Positions 7,948-16,980 are shown, counted from the first letter of the stretch. The stretch is DNA of 36,088 nt from Dehalococcoidia bacterium (GCA_020853755.1 JADYYG010000015.1:1-36088), one strand, 5' to 3'. The notes: a model not told the origin generated them from the sequence alone. Translations and numbers: made by a program.

Positions 7948-9939
7948 GTGAAACTCAGACTCATCCATAAGATCCTCGGCGGCTTCACCGTGGTTCTCGT
8001 CCTGCTCGCGGTCGTGGCCGTCATGGGCATCAAGAAGCTCGATTCGACAGCTGACGCCACCACGAAGCTGTACTTCGAAAACGTCCTCGGCGTCCGCTAC
8101 GCCCTCGAAACCAAGGCGAACATGAACGCGAGCGGCCGCGACGAAAACGAGGCCCTCCTCGCCGACAACGCGAACGATCGCAAGGAGTGGACCGCCAAAG
8201 CGGAGACGGACCTCGTCGCTGCCGAAACGGCCATGACCGAATACCACCAGACCTTCGCGAGCAAGGAGGACGAAGTCCAGTGGGCCAAGGTCGAGGAGTC
8301 GGTGAAGAAGGTCATCGCTGACCGCCGCCAGGTGCTCAGCCTGCTCGACAAGGGAGATCTGACCGCCGGCCAGGCGCTCGGCACGCAGATGCTTCCCTCC
8401 ATCGCTGCCATGAACAAGGCGCTCGAAGAGACTTCGGTGTTCAACTCGGACATCGCCAACCAATCCCAGAAGGACGCCGCCAGCAGCGCATCCAGCGCTC
8501 GCACGCTCCTTGTTGGGCTGTCCATTGTGGCGGCGCTGCTTGGTCTCGGTATCGGCGTCTATCTCGCCCGCTCTATCTCGCGGTCGGCGAAGGAAGCGGC
8601 CGCCGCCGCCACCGCGCTCTCGCGGGGCGACGTCAACGTCTCCGTCAACGCTCACTCAAGCGATGAAATGGGTGACCTCGGCCGCGCCTTCACGGAGATG
8701 ACGGCCTACATGAAGGAGATGGTGGCCGCGGCTGGCGAAGTGGCCGCCGGCAACCTCGCCGTGACGGTTAACCCGCGCGGCAGCGAGGACGCCCTCGGCA
8801 ACGCGCTCCACAGCATGGTCGGCAGCCTCAACGAACTCGTCGGCACCGTCCAGGAGAAGGCCGTCGCCATCCTCTCGTCGTCCCAGCAACTCGAAGAGTC
8901 GTCGACCCAGATGGCGCAGGCCACCACCCAGATCGCGACCGCGATCAACGAAGTGACCACGTCCACCGTCTCGCTGAACTCGCTGGCGCAGGATTCGAGC
9001 ATCGAAGTCTCACGACTCGCGAGCGGCTCTGAGCAGCTTGCCGCCGGAGCGGGCAGCAGCGCCGAATCGGCGAACGCCTCGAAGCAGGATGCCGTCACCA
9101 TGGGAGACCGCATTTCGCGGGCAGCCGAGGCTTCGCTCGCCGTGGCCCGCACCGCCCAGGAAAGCCGCGCCTCGGCAATTGAAGGGAAGCAGGCGGTCGC
9201 CCAGGCCATCGCCTCGATGGAGTCCATCGCTGCAGCCGTGGACCGCGCCTCCGAGCGGATCGACCAACTGGGCGAACTGGGCCAGCAGATCGGCGCCATC
9301 GTCAACACCATCGACGAAATCGCCGCTCAGACGAACCTCCTCGCCCTCAACGCCGCCATCGAAGCGGCCCGTGCCGGTGAACAGGGCCGCGGCTTCGCCG
9401 TCGTCGCCGAAAGCGTGCGCGGCCTGGCCGAGCGCTCCAGCGAAAGCACCCGCGAGATCGCGGAACTCATCACCCGCGTCCAGACCGGCACGCAGGACGC
9501 CGTCCAGGCGATGGCAGTCGGCGTGAAGGATGTCCAGGAAGGCCGCGCGATCACCACGAACGCAGGAGATTCGCTCGAAGCGATCATCGTCTCGGTCCAG
9601 AGCGCGAGCGACCAGATGGAGAAGATCGCCGGCGAAGTGCAGGAACTCTCGACTGGCGCCGAGCGCATCCTCCAGTCGACCGAACAGATCGCCAGCCTCG
9701 CCGCCGAATCGGCCGCGGGCGCCAGCGAGATGGCCCAGGGCACGACGCGCGTCAGCGACGTCATCACCCAGGTTTCGGTCACTTCGGAGCAGACCTCCGC
9801 GTCTGCCGAGGAAGTGTCGGCTTCGACCGAGGAGTTGAGCGCCCAGTCCGAAGAACTCGCCGCGACGGCCTCGCAGATGCGGGACTTCGCCAGGGCCCTG
9901 AACGACGTGACAAGCCGCTTCCGGCTGGCTGCCGGCTAA
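7948..9939 (+). CDS. Methyl-accepting chemotaxis protein
   Basis: 663 aa from GTG 7948, preceded by GGGAGG about 11 bases upstream; the longer open frame upstream does not look like protein. Domains: short cytoplasmic N-terminus, TM1 (about 8-30), periplasmic four-helix-bundle-like sensor (30-183), TM2 ([20 protein letters not shown], about 187-206), HAMP (to about 260), then a long coiled-coil signalling domain. The hairpin tip [20 protein letters not shown] lies near residues 456-475, the CheA/CheW contact site. It is the membrane receptor feeding a CheA-CheW array; no che genes are in the window, so it is an orphan receptor. The paralogue at 22361 shares TM2, tip and C-terminal pattern. 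Ligand unknown. Confidence 0.95.
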   Translation: MKLRLIHKILGGFTVVLVLLAVVAVMGIKKLDSTADATTKLYFENVLGVRYALETKANMNASGRDENEALLADNANDRKEWTAKAETDLVAAETAMTEYHQTFASKEDEVQWAKVEESVKKVIADRRQVLSLLDKGDLTAGQALGTQMLPSIAAMNKALEETSVFNSDIANQSQKDAASSASSARTLLVGLSIVAALLGLGIGVYLARSISRSAKEAAAAATALSRGDVNVSVNAHSSDEMGDLGRAFTEMTAYMKEMVAAAGEVAAGNLAVTVNPRGSEDALGNALHSMVGSLNELVGTVQEKAVAILSSSQQLEESSTQMAQATTQIATAINEVTTSTVSLNSLAQDSSIEVSRLASGSEQLAAGAGSSAESANASKQDAVTMGDRISRAAEASLAVARTAQESRASAIEGKQAVAQAIASMESIAAAVDRASERIDQLGELGQQIGAIVNTIDEIAAQTNLLALNAAIEAARAGEQGRGFAVVAESVRGLAERSSESTREIAELITRVQTGTQDAVQAMAVGVKDVQEGRAITTNAGDSLEAIIVSVQSASDQMEKIAGEVQELSTGAERILQSTEQIASLAAESAAGASEMAQGTTRVSDVITQVSVTSEQTSASAEEVSASTEELSAQSEELAATASQMRDFARALNDVTSRFRLAAG

Positions 9940-9966
9940 CCGCCCGGGAACGTTCGCCCACCTTTG

Positions 9967-9995
9967 CTCGCCGGCAGGAACCCCCTGCCGGCGAG
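9967..9995 (+). terminator. Terminator hairpin after the chemoreceptor
   Basis: A perfect 12-bp stem, CTCGCCGGCAGG (9967-9978) with CCTGCCGGCGAG (9984-9995), and a five-base loop, 28 bases after the stop codon. It is followed by TGCCATTTC, a weak T tract as often seen in GC-rich genomes. Confidence 0.75.
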
Positions 9996-10080
9996 TGCCA
10001 TTTCAGATAATTCTCGTGCGCAATGTCTGTCTTTGTGCAGAGGTCTTTCCCGTGCGGTCCGCGGCATCTATTGTGCCCGT

Positions 10081-11595
10081 ATGCCAGTATTCGGCGCCGC
10101 CGGTGAGCGGATTGGGTATGAGCTCTATCCTCACCCGGAGGCCGCGCCGCCTCTCGTCCTGATCCACGGGTTTACCGCCAGCCGCGCCTCGTTCGAAGCC
10201 AACCTCCAGGGTCTGCGCGAGCACTTCACGGTCATCACCGTCGAACTGCTCGGCCACGGCGATTCCGATGCGCCCGAAGACCCGGCGCCCTACCGGCCGG
10301 ATCGCGCGATCCGCCGCATCCTTCAGCTGCTCGACCACCTGGGGTACCAGCGCGCGCTCTTCTGCGGGCACTCCCTCGGCGGCGCGCTCGCCCTGCGCCT
10401 TACGATAGAAGCGCCGGAGTGGGTCGCCGGCCTCGTCGTCATCAATTCGAGTTCGGCGGCGGGCAACCCCGAATGGCGGGAGACCGCCCGCCCACGCATG
10501 CTCGAAATGGCTCAGCGGGTCCGCGCCGAAGGCACAGCCTTCATGAAGGGCACCCGCCTCTACCCGGCCCACAGCAAGCGGCTCGACCCGCTTTCGAAAG
10601 AGCGCCTGACGCGCGACTTCGACCGCCTGACGCCGGCGGGCATCGCCGGGACCGCCGAATCGCTCGTCGTCGATGTGAACATCTGGGAGCGACACCCGGT
10701 CCTCTCGGCGCCGATGCTCCTGGTCGTCGGCGAAAAGGATGCAGACTTCGCGCCGAACGCCGATGCCTTCCTCGAACGCTTCCCGCCCGACCTGATCCGC
10801 CAGGTGCGCCTGCCCGAAGCTGGCCACGCCGCGAACATCGAGCAGCCGCGCGAGTTCGAAGCGGCGGTCGTACAGTTCGCGCGCGACATCGCCTACATCC
10901 CCCTGGCCGAGCAACCGCCGAGTGAAACAAACCGCCTGCTGACCGCCCTCGGCGGCTCGCTCGTGGTTGCCGGGCTTGGCCTGCTCGCTGCGGCGGTCAT
11001 CTTCTCCGGCGGCGGCGACAAGCAGGACCAGAACGGGCTGATCGCGGCAGCGCCGGAAGCAACCTCGACCGTGAGCGGCCCTGTCGCGACGGTCGCCGGG
11101 ACACGCGCCACTGGCCCGGCCCAGGCGGTCACCCCCGGCGCGAACGTCACTGTCACTACCGCGGTGGCTTCGCCGACTGCGAAACTTGCGACGGCCACGG
11201 CCGCGCCCGCAACCGCCACGACTGCACCCGCAACGGCGACGACTGTCCCCGCGACCGCGACGAAACCCGCCCCAACCGCGACGCCGACCGAGTCCCCCAC
11301 CGCGGCGCCGACGGCGACCCAGGTCCCGCCGACTTCGACGCCTGCCGGGCCGCACGCCGCCATCAGCGGGCCGTCCGCTGCGGCCGTGGGCCAGGCCATC
11401 GTCCTGTATGACGCATCCTCGCCGGGCGCCTTCAACCGCCGCTGGACGTACCCCGGCGGGACAAGCATCGAAGCCGGCGTGAGCTTCACGCCGCCGTCCC
11501 CGGGCTGTTACACGGTCTCGATGACGGCTTACTTCCCCAGCGGAGCGCAGACCGCGAGCACGGTCATCGCCATCGGCGGGGTGACCTGCAACTAA
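10081..11595 (+). CDS. Alpha/beta hydrolase fused to a membrane anchor and PKD-like extracellular domain
   Basis: 504 aa from ATG 10081. Residues 1-275 form a complete alpha/beta hydrolase: oxyanion motif LIHGF (27-31), nucleophile elbow GHSLGG with Ser98, acidic Asp220 in VVGEKDADF, and His249 in EAGHA. No signal peptide precedes it, so it should be cytoplasmic. Residues 289-308 are one transmembrane helix. Residues 320-425 are an Ala/Thr/Pro-rich linker built on PATAT repeats, and 426-504 form a PKD/Ig-like domain (ISGPSAAAVGQAI...YTVSMTAYFPSGAQTAS) with Cys476 and Cys503 as a possible disulphide. The topology joins a cytoplasmic esterase-type enzyme to an external binding domain, an uncommon fusion. 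The frame is continuous across all parts, so it is not an assembly join of two genes. Substrate unknown. Confidence 0.88.
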   Translation: MPVFGAAGERIGYELYPHPEAAPPLVLIHGFTASRASFEANLQGLREHFTVITVELLGHGDSDAPEDPAPYRPDRAIRRILQLLDHLGYQRALFCGHSLGGALALRLTIEAPEWVAGLVVINSSSAAGNPEWRETARPRMLEMAQRVRAEGTAFMKGTRLYPAHSKRLDPLSKERLTRDFDRLTPAGIAGTAESLVVDVNIWERHPVLSAPMLLVVGEKDADFAPNADAFLERFPPDLIRQVRLPEAGHAANIEQPREFEAAVVQFARDIAYIPLAEQPPSETNRLLTALGGSLVVAGLGLLAAAVIFSGGGDKQDQNGLIAAAPEATSTVSGPVATVAGTRATGPAQAVTPGANVTVTTAVASPTAKLATATAAPATATTAPATATTVPATATKPAPTATPTESPTAAPTATQVPPTSTPAGPHAAISGPSAAAVGQAIVLYDASSPGAFNRRWTYPGGTSIEAGVSFTPPSPGCYTVSMTAYFPSGAQTASTVIAIGGVTCN

Positions 11596-11610
11596 GCGCA
11601 GTTGCCCGGC

Positions 11611-12435
11611 CTACTTTGGCGGGCGAATCCGGAAAATCGTGGTATGGCGCAGCCGCGCGACTTCCTCGCCGGTTTCGGAGATGAGCGACCCGTCGAGTTC
11701 GGCGACGTGGTGGCCGTTCTGTTCATAGGCGCGCAGGAACTTCCCCTCGACCGTAAACGTCTGCCCCGCCCGCGCTGCCGCGAGGTGCTGGACCTGCGTT
11801 CGAACGTGGATCGAAGGACCGTAGTTGAACGAGTGCTTGAGCAGCGGCGTCATCCGCGCTGCGATCCAGCCGGGATGGATGAGCGGCGCCGGGCCGTTGA
11901 AGCGGCCGGTCGTGTCCTGCTGGAGATTCTCGGCGTATGCGGAGGCGTCGGCGGCGCTCCACGGAACCGGCATCGGGCGCAGGAGTTGGCCGTTTGGGGC
12001 GGTATCGAGCGTGAGCTCCGGCACGGACTCCGGCTTTGCTTCCGCCGGGCGGTAGCCGGGCGCGCTCAAGTCTGCGAACCACGGCGCTTTGCCCACGCCG
12101 GCCGTCCCCTCGACGGTAGCCGCACCCGCCGGGTTCACCATCGCAACCGCGGCGACGCCATCGCCGCCGAGTTCAACGCGGGCGGTCATCATCTCGCCCG
12201 GGAAGGTCGGCCGGCGGAAGCGCACATCGGCCCAGCCGTCGCTCAGCCAGCGTTCGCCGAGGACCTCGATGGCCGGCGGCGTGAGCCAGCCGTAGACCGT
12301 GACGCCTCCAACGAGCGCGCCGCGGAAACCGTATTGCGCGGCCACCTCCGTCGAGTGGATCGGGTTCGAAATCGTAGGGCTGTCTTCGCCGTCGAGGAAG
12401 GCGAGCAGGTGGCGTTCGGCGGTGGTCGTGGTCAT
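11611..12435 (-). CDS. MaoC-like / FAS1-like dehydratase-type hotdog protein
   Basis: 274 aa from ATG 12435, with GGAG about 8-10 bases upstream; a longer in-frame extension to 12540 is basic low-complexity. Length and internal layout fit a double-hotdog protein. The N-terminal half has HSTEVAAQYGFRGALVGGVTVYGWL and RFRRPTFPGEM, and the C-terminal half has PLIHPGWIAARM and a closing beta segment RLRHTTIFRIR. Family members hydrate or dehydrate acyl-CoA or hold acyl chains. The usual D-x4-H of R-hydratases is not clearly present, so the catalytic role is uncertain. It is convergent with the hydrolase fusion, 15 bases apart. Confidence 0.72.
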   Translation of the reverse strand: MTTTTAERHLLAFLDGEDSPTISNPIHSTEVAAQYGFRGALVGGVTVYGWLTPPAIEVLGERWLSDGWADVRFRRPTFPGEMMTARVELGGDGVAAVAMVNPAGAATVEGTAGVGKAPWFADLSAPGYRPAEAKPESVPELTLDTAPNGQLLRPMPVPWSAADASAYAENLQQDTTGRFNGPAPLIHPGWIAARMTPLLKHSFNYGPSIHVRTQVQHLAAARAGQTFTVEGKFLRAYEQNGHHVAELDGSLISETGEEVARLRHTTIFRIRPPK

Positions 12436-12543
12436 CAGGGCGTCTCCGTGGCCTTGGCGTGTGCCGCGAAGGATAGCGGATGGCCGCGCCCGGCGTGCCT
12501 TCGCCCGCGCTACACTGGATGCAACGACATGCAGGAGCATCCA

Positions 12544-12840
12544 ATGGCAACTCCGGACTTCCGCGTCATCACCACCGACGACGGCGACGGCGTCACCTAT
12601 ACCTGCGGCTGCGAGTGCGTCCCGACGGCGCGACCCGCCGCTGACGGTTCACCCGGGCACGAACACTGCTGCTGCGGCAAGGTGCACTTCGTCGGGGCCG
12701 GCGCACGCAGCGCCCTCGAAAGCTACCTGGCTGAACGGAAGCAGACCCGCAAGCGCGAACCGGACTACGACCTCGGCACGGCAAGCATCGAACTGGCGGG
12801 GAAGACGCGCGAAGTGGCCTGGGCGTTCCCGCGGGAATAG
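12544..12840 (+). CDS. Cys-rich mini-protein, possible metal binder
   Basis: 98 aa from ATG 12544; AGGAG lies six bases upstream and within the coding part of an alternative ATG at 12529, which favours 12544. Residues 20-48 are packed with ligands: C21, C23, C25, H39, H41, C42, C43, C44 and H48 (TCGCEC and HEHCCCGKVH). This resembles the CxC and CCC spacing of small metallothionein-like proteins, but no known metallothionein family is identified. The rest has a basic helix (ERKQTRKREPDYD) and an acidic-to-hydrophobic tail. Metal binding is inference. Confidence 0.72.
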   Translation: MATPDFRVITTDDGDGVTYTCGCECVPTARPAADGSPGHEHCCCGKVHFVGAGARSALESYLAERKQTRKREPDYDLGTASIELAGKTREVAWAFPRE

Positions 12841-12855
12841 CGTCCCAGGAGCCGG

Positions 12856-13254
12856 TCAGTCGGCGAAGCGCACCACGGGGCTCGTCCGGCCCCAGAGTTC
12901 TTCGAGCCGGTAATACGCCCGCTGGTCCGGCGAGAAGATGTGGACGATGAGGTCGCCGAAGTCGAGCAGCATCCAGCCGCTGTCGCCGCTGCCTTCGCGG
13001 TGGCGAAGATCCACCCCTTCGGGCGCGAACTCCTTTTCCAGGTAGTCCTGCAGCGAACTAAACTGGAGTGGCGATTGCGCCGTGGCGATCACAAAGTAGT
13101 CGGTGAACGAAGCCGTCTTCGAAATATCGATCAGCGCAATATCCAGCGCCTTGCGCTCGGAAAGGATATCGACGGCTCGCTGGGCCAGGGACTCGGGATT
13201 CAGAACAAGAGCTCCTTCGCCTCGACGGGTTTCGAGACAACGGCATGGTAGCAC
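12856..13254 (-). CDS. rsfS: Ribosomal silencing factor RsfS
   Basis: 132 aa as drawn. RsfS (Iojap/YbeB) binds uL14 on the 50S subunit and blocks subunit joining under starvation. Motifs: LDIALIDISKTASFTDYFVIATA in the N-terminal half and GWMLLDFGDLIVHIFSP...YYRLEELW at the end, both hallmarks. The only ATG/GTG/TTG in frame is ATG 13254, which overlaps the divergent mnmA start by ten bases and adds 17 atypical residues. A better start by homology would be CTG 13203 (LNPESLAQRAVDIL), which has AAGGAG eight bases upstream. In many bacteria rsfS sits with nadD; here it is alone. Confidence 0.93.
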   Translation of the reverse strand: MLPCRCLETRRGEGALVLNPESLAQRAVDILSERKALDIALIDISKTASFTDYFVIATAQSPLQFSSLQDYLEKEFAPEGVDLRHREGSGDSGWMLLDFGDLIVHIFSPDQRAYYRLEELWGRTSPVVRFAD

Positions 13255-14339
13255 AGCATTCGAGGCGCCCCCGCGTGGTCGTCGGCATGTCCGGCGGCGT
13301 CGATAGCTCCGTCGCGGCCGCCCTCCTGCACGAACAGGGGTACGAAGTCATCGGCGTGACCATGCGCCTCTGGACCGAAACGCGCCCGGAGGAGTACCGC
13401 GGCCGCCAGCAGTGCTGCAGCGTCGAAGACATCGATGACGCTCGGCGCGTGGCCGGGCAGCTCGGCATCCGCCACTACGTGATGAACTTCGAAGAAGAGT
13501 TCCGCGAGCACGTCGTGAAGGACTTCGTCGCCGAATACGCCGCTGGCCGCACTCCGAACCCCTGCGTCCGCTGCAACGAGCACATCAAGTACCGCGCGCT
13601 CGTCGACCGGCTCCCGGCGCTCGACGCCGAGTTCGTCGCGACGGGCCATTACGCCCGCGTGCAGCACAGCGAGAGCGGCCACCGGCTGCTGCGCGCGGTC
13701 GACCTCGCGAAGGACCAGTCGTACGTCCTCTACATGCTCGGCCAGGAGCGGCTCGCACAGTTGCGGTTGCCCGTCGGCGAACTGACCAAGGACGAGGTGC
13801 GCGCGCACGCCCGGCGGCTCGGCCTCGATGTGGCGGCGAAGCCCGACAGCGTCGAGATCTGCTTCGTCCCGGGGAACGACTATCGGGCGTTCCTCGACGG
13901 CCGCCTCGAGCAGCAGCCCGGCGAACTGCAGGACGAGACCGGCGCCGTCATCGCTGAACACGGCGGCATCGCGAACTACACGATCGGCCAGCGCAAGGGC
14001 CTCGGCGTCGCCACGGGCGAACCGCGCTACGTCACCGCGCTGGACCCGGTCCGGAATATCGTCACCATCGGCCCCGAAGACGGCCTGTTCGCCACCACAG
14101 TCGAAGTCAGCGGCCTGAGCTGGGTGAGCGGCAATGCGCCGGCGGTTGGGGCGCACTTCGAAGCGAAGGCCCGCTACAAGGCGGAACCGGCCGCCGCGGA
14201 ACTGGTTTCGTGCTCCCAGGACGGCGCGGTCGTCCGTTTCGAGCGCCGCCAGCGGGCGCTCACCCCCGGCCAGACCATCGCCTTCTACGCCGGCGACGAA
14301 GTCCTCGGCGGAGGCACCATCGAGCGTGTGAAGCGGTAG
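13245..14339 (+). CDS. mnmA: tRNA-specific 2-thiouridylase MnmA
   Basis: 364 aa. Catalyses ATP-dependent thiolation of U34 in tRNA Lys, Glu and Gln, taking sulphur from a persulphide relay. N-terminal PP-loop SGGVDSS (16-22) activates the uridine with ATP. The two redox Cys are C106 (TPNPCVRCNEHIKY) and C206 (VEICFVPGNDYRAF). The middle contains the substrate-binding GHYARV and the C-terminal part is the beta-barrel domain. Length is typical. ATG 13245 overlaps the opposite ORF; an alternative GTG at 13275 (VVVGMSGG) has GAGG nine bases upstream and would remove ten N-terminal residues. The gene is divergent from rsfS. Confidence 0.96.
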   Translation: MVAQHSRRPRVVVGMSGGVDSSVAAALLHEQGYEVIGVTMRLWTETRPEEYRGRQQCCSVEDIDDARRVAGQLGIRHYVMNFEEEFREHVVKDFVAEYAAGRTPNPCVRCNEHIKYRALVDRLPALDAEFVATGHYARVQHSESGHRLLRAVDLAKDQSYVLYMLGQERLAQLRLPVGELTKDEVRAHARRLGLDVAAKPDSVEICFVPGNDYRAFLDGRLEQQPGELQDETGAVIAEHGGIANYTIGQRKGLGVATGEPRYVTALDPVRNIVTIGPEDGLFATTVEVSGLSWVSGNAPAVGAHFEAKARYKAEPAAAELVSCSQDGAVVRFERRQRALTPGQTIAFYAGDEVLGGGTIERVKR

Positions 14340-14775
14340 GGCTGGGGTCCATTCCCGTTCGCGAATGTTCGGTGGCTGGCGATTGGCGTTGCGGTGAATA
14401 AGCTGTCAGCCGCTGGAGCCGCGGGGCTCGGTCCCCGCTTACCGGGGGCACACATTCGGTGGCTGGCGATGGCGTTGGGGTGGGTAAGCGGGCGCGGAGG
14501 CCCGCGACTCCATTCCCGTGTGCGGGTGTTCGGTGGCTGGCGATGGGTGTTGGAGTGAATAAGCGGTCAGCCGCTGGAGTCGCGGGGCTCGGTCCCCGCT
14601 TACTGGGGCACACATCCGGTGGCTGGCGATGGCGTTGCGGTGAAGCTGCGGTGAGTAAGCGGCCGCGGAGGCCCGCGGCTCCATTCCTGTGCGCGAATGT
14701 TGGGTTGCCTGCGATTGGCGTTGCGGTGAATAAGCGGGCGCGGAGGCCCGCGGCTCCATTCCTGTGCGCGGGTGG
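14340..14775. repeat. Mosaic of about six GC-rich hairpin repeats
   Basis: About 430 bp without a gene. Two unit types alternate: TAAGC..TCAGCCGCTGGAG(C/T)CGCGGGGCTCGGTCCCCGCTTAC and TAAGCGG(G)CGCGGAGGCCCGCG(A/G)CTCC (units described in pieces), separated by TTCGGTGGCTGGCGATGGCG spacers. Exact hairpin cores GCGGGGCTCGGTCCCCGC lie at 14421-14438 and 14582-14599. The same modules appear at 1-306 in the opposite orientation. Confidence 0.85.
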
Positions 14776-14794
14776 TCGCCTGTACGCTTGCCGG

Positions 14795-15509
14795 ATGACG
14801 ATTGCCGCAGTGTTCCTTGACGTGGATGGCGTCATCAACGACCACGCCCTTAATCCCGGCATGTGGGACGCCCACATCGGTGAGGTGCTCGCCCCTGTGC
14901 TCGGCGGCGATGCCCGCGCGTGGGGGCAAGGCGAACCGCGCGGTCTTTCCGGCGATCTTCGCCCAGCACCCAACCTGGGGCACGGACCCCATGACCCGCA
15001 TCCGGACGGAGGCGACCGAGACCATCGGCGCCATGGCCGAGTACCTCGGGATGGCCCGGCCGGCGCCAGACCAGTGTTTCGACCTGTTGCGGGCGGCCGA
15101 CGTTCACGTCGCGGCGACGGCCGAGGCTGCTTTCCCGTTCGCCGCTGATGCCATCCGGGCGCTGGCGGCGCGCCTGCCCGTGCACACGGCGACCGGCAAC
15201 CCATCGTGGCGGGTCGAAGCGCTCCTCACTGGCCTCGGCGTGCGCGAACTCGTGGGCGTCCTCGCCGGACCGGACCTGGTCGGAATATCAAAGGGCGGCC
15301 CGCTCTACTACGAACGTGTCGTGGCCCTGGCCGGCGCCGACCCGTCGACCGCGCTCATCGTCGACGACAGTGTCACCTGTATCGCATGGGCAGCCGAAGC
15401 AGGAGCGCAAACGGCCCACATCACGTCCGAAGCCTGTCCCTGCCCGGCAACCCGGCATCTCGCCACGCTCGCCGAAGTACCCGCCCTGGAGCTGATAGCT
15501 GACCGCTGA
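14795..15509 (+). pseudogene. HAD-superfamily phosphatase with a frameshift
   Basis: The first part from ATG 14795 (MTIAAVFLDVDGVIND) has HAD motif I (DxDG). After about 43 codons the homologous reading continues one frame over (GKANRAVFPAIFAQHPTW...), with HTATGNPSW (motif II), GISKGGPLYY (motif III Lys) and TALIVDDSV (motif IV), to TGA 15509. The break lies at a run of five G (14922-14926): removing one G restores a single frame of about 238 codons, reading ARAWGKANRAV. So this is either a recent frameshift or a sequencing error in a homopolymer. The intact protein would be a cytoplasmic phosphohydrolase of unknown substrate. It starts just after the repeat block, and its last codons (ELIADR) lie in an AGCTGATAGCTGACCGCTGA stretch. 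Confidence 0.8.
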
Positions 15510-15575
15510 AAGCGGATACCCAGCGGCTGGTAGAATCCCTCCACCCTGGCCCATGCCCACCCCAAGGAGTGCCCC

Positions 15576-16412
15576 ATGAAGTTCGGCGTCCAGATGTTCC
15601 CGACCGATTACGCGATCCCGCCGGCCGAGCTCGCGAAAGCCTGCGAAGACCTCGGCTTCGAATCGCTCTTCTTCCCCGAGCACACGCACATCCCGACGAG
15701 CCGGCGGACGCCATGGCCGGGCGGCGCGCCCCTGCCGATGGAGTACTCGCACACGCACGACCCCTTCGTTGCCAGCGCCATGGCCTTCGCTGTGACGAAG
15801 ACCCTGAAGGTCGGCACCGGCATCTGCCTCGTCATCGAACGGGACCCGATCACGCTCGCGAAGGAAGTGGCCAGCGTCGACTTCCTCTCCGGTGGGCGCT
15901 TCCTCTTCGGTATCGGCGGCGGCTGGAACGAGGAGGAGATGGAGAACCACGGCACCGTGCCGCGCCTGCGCTGGCGCATCCTCCGCGAGCGCATCCTCGC
16001 GATGAAGGAGATCTGGACGAAGGACGAGGCCGAGTACCACGGGAAGTTCGTGAACTTCGACCCCATCTGGTCGTGGCCGAAGCCGGCCCAGAGGCCGCAC
16101 CCGCCGGTCATGATCGGCGGCGCAGGGCCGCGCACGCTCGACCGTGTGGTCGAGTACGGCGACGCCTGGATGCCGATCGGCGGACGGTCCGGCGCGGTCC
16201 TCGGCAAGATGGTTGCCGAGTTGCAAGAGAAGGCGAAGGCGGCGGGCCGCGCTCCGATCCCGGTCTCCGTCTTCGGCGTGCCGCCCTCCCAGGAAGTCAT
16301 CGAAGGGTACGCGGCGATGGGCGTCGAGCGTGTGCTCTTCGGGCTGCGCCCCGAGACAGCCGACAAGGTCATCCCGGCGCTCAAGCACTACGCCGAGGTC
16401 GCCGGCCTGTAG
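15576..16412 (+). CDS. LLM-class (luciferase-like) F420-dependent oxidoreductase
   Basis: 278 aa from ATG 15576, with AAGGAG eight bases upstream. TIM-barrel flavin/F420 oxidoreductase; the N-terminus MKFGVQMFPTDYAIPPAELA and PEHTHIP, then VGTGICLVIERDPITLAKEVAS and SGGRFLFGIGGGWNEEE, are the classic LLM signatures, the last forming part of the cofactor-phosphate site. The PVMIGGAGPRTLDRVVEYGDAWMP segment and the C-terminal VERVLFGL complete the barrel. Such proteins use reduced F420 or FMN; which one is used here, and the substrate, cannot be told. A typical single-domain length. Confidence 0.92.
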   Translation: MKFGVQMFPTDYAIPPAELAKACEDLGFESLFFPEHTHIPTSRRTPWPGGAPLPMEYSHTHDPFVASAMAFAVTKTLKVGTGICLVIERDPITLAKEVASVDFLSGGRFLFGIGGGWNEEEMENHGTVPRLRWRILRERILAMKEIWTKDEAEYHGKFVNFDPIWSWPKPAQRPHPPVMIGGAGPRTLDRVVEYGDAWMPIGGRSGAVLGKMVAELQEKAKAAGRAPIPVSVFGVPPSQEVIEGYAAMGVERVLFGLRPETADKVIPALKHYAEVAGL

Positions 16413-16431
16413 AGCGTTCGAACCCCGGCGC

Positions 16432-16980
16432 TCAGACCACCTTCAGCGGCGTCCACTCGCCTTCGGGCAGTTCGACTTCGATGGCGTCGCCGGGCCGGAT
16501 GACGCCGCCGCTGAGCACCACGCCCATGATCCCGGCCTTGCGCACGAGGTTGCCCTCTGCATCGCGGTGGAGGACGGCCTGCATGAGACCGTCCTGGTAG
16601 CCGTCGATCTGCGCGCACGGATTGCGCAGGCCGGTCACGCGAACGGTCGCTTCGCCGAAGCGGAGGAGCGTGCCAACCGGCAGGCCGAGCAGGTCCACGC
16701 CGCGCGTGGTGATGTTCTCGCCCATCTCGCCGGGCTTCACGGCGTACCCCTTGCCGCGCACCTCGTCGAACAATTCGGCGTGGATGAGGTGGACCTGGCG
16801 GAGGTTCGGCTGGGTGGGATCCGCCTTCACCCGCGAGCGGTGCTTCACCGTCTCCCCGAGGTGCGCATCCCCTTCGACGCCGAGGCCCTCGACCAGCGTG
16901 ATTGCCTCCTGGACCGGTTTCGAGAACGTGTGTGTGGGGCTGACACTGACGGCGACGACGGTTCCGGTGGTGGTTTGCAT
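16432..16980 (-). CDS. MOSC domain-containing protein
   Basis: 182 aa from ATG 16980. MOSC domains bind molybdenum cofactor sulphur or related persulphide groups. Motifs: GLGVEGDAHLGETVKHRSRV (about 32-51), QVHLIHAELFDEV, GEMGENITTRGVDL, and a conserved Cys in VTGLRNPCAQIDGYQDGL; the end VIRPGDAIEVELPEG is the typical closing strand. Standalone bacterial MOSC proteins of this size resemble YiiM-type molybdoenzyme-linked reductases, but no molybdenum gene is near. Longer in-frame extensions upstream overlap the Nudix gene and are rejected. GAGGG immediately upstream is a weak ribosome site. Confidence 0.88.
   Translation of the reverse strand: MQTTTGTVVAVSVSPTHTFSKPVQEAITLVEGLGVEGDAHLGETVKHRSRVKADPTQPNLRQVHLIHAELFDEVRGKGYAVKPGEMGENITTRGVDLLGLPVGTLLRFGEATVRVTGLRNPCAQIDGYQDGLMQAVLHRDAEGNLVRKAGIMGVVLSGGVIRPGDAIEVELPEGEWTPLKVV

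Noticed and set aside
10003..11355. Minus-strand 450-codon open frame opposite the hydrolase fusion
   Set aside because: Arg/Gly-rich shadow; the plus strand carries a full catalytic triad, anchor and PKD domain.
11602..12840. Plus-strand 412-codon frame joining the MaoC region to the Cys-rich gene
   Set aside because: Only the last 98 codons are protein-like and have their own ribosome site; the rest is antisense to the MaoC-like gene.
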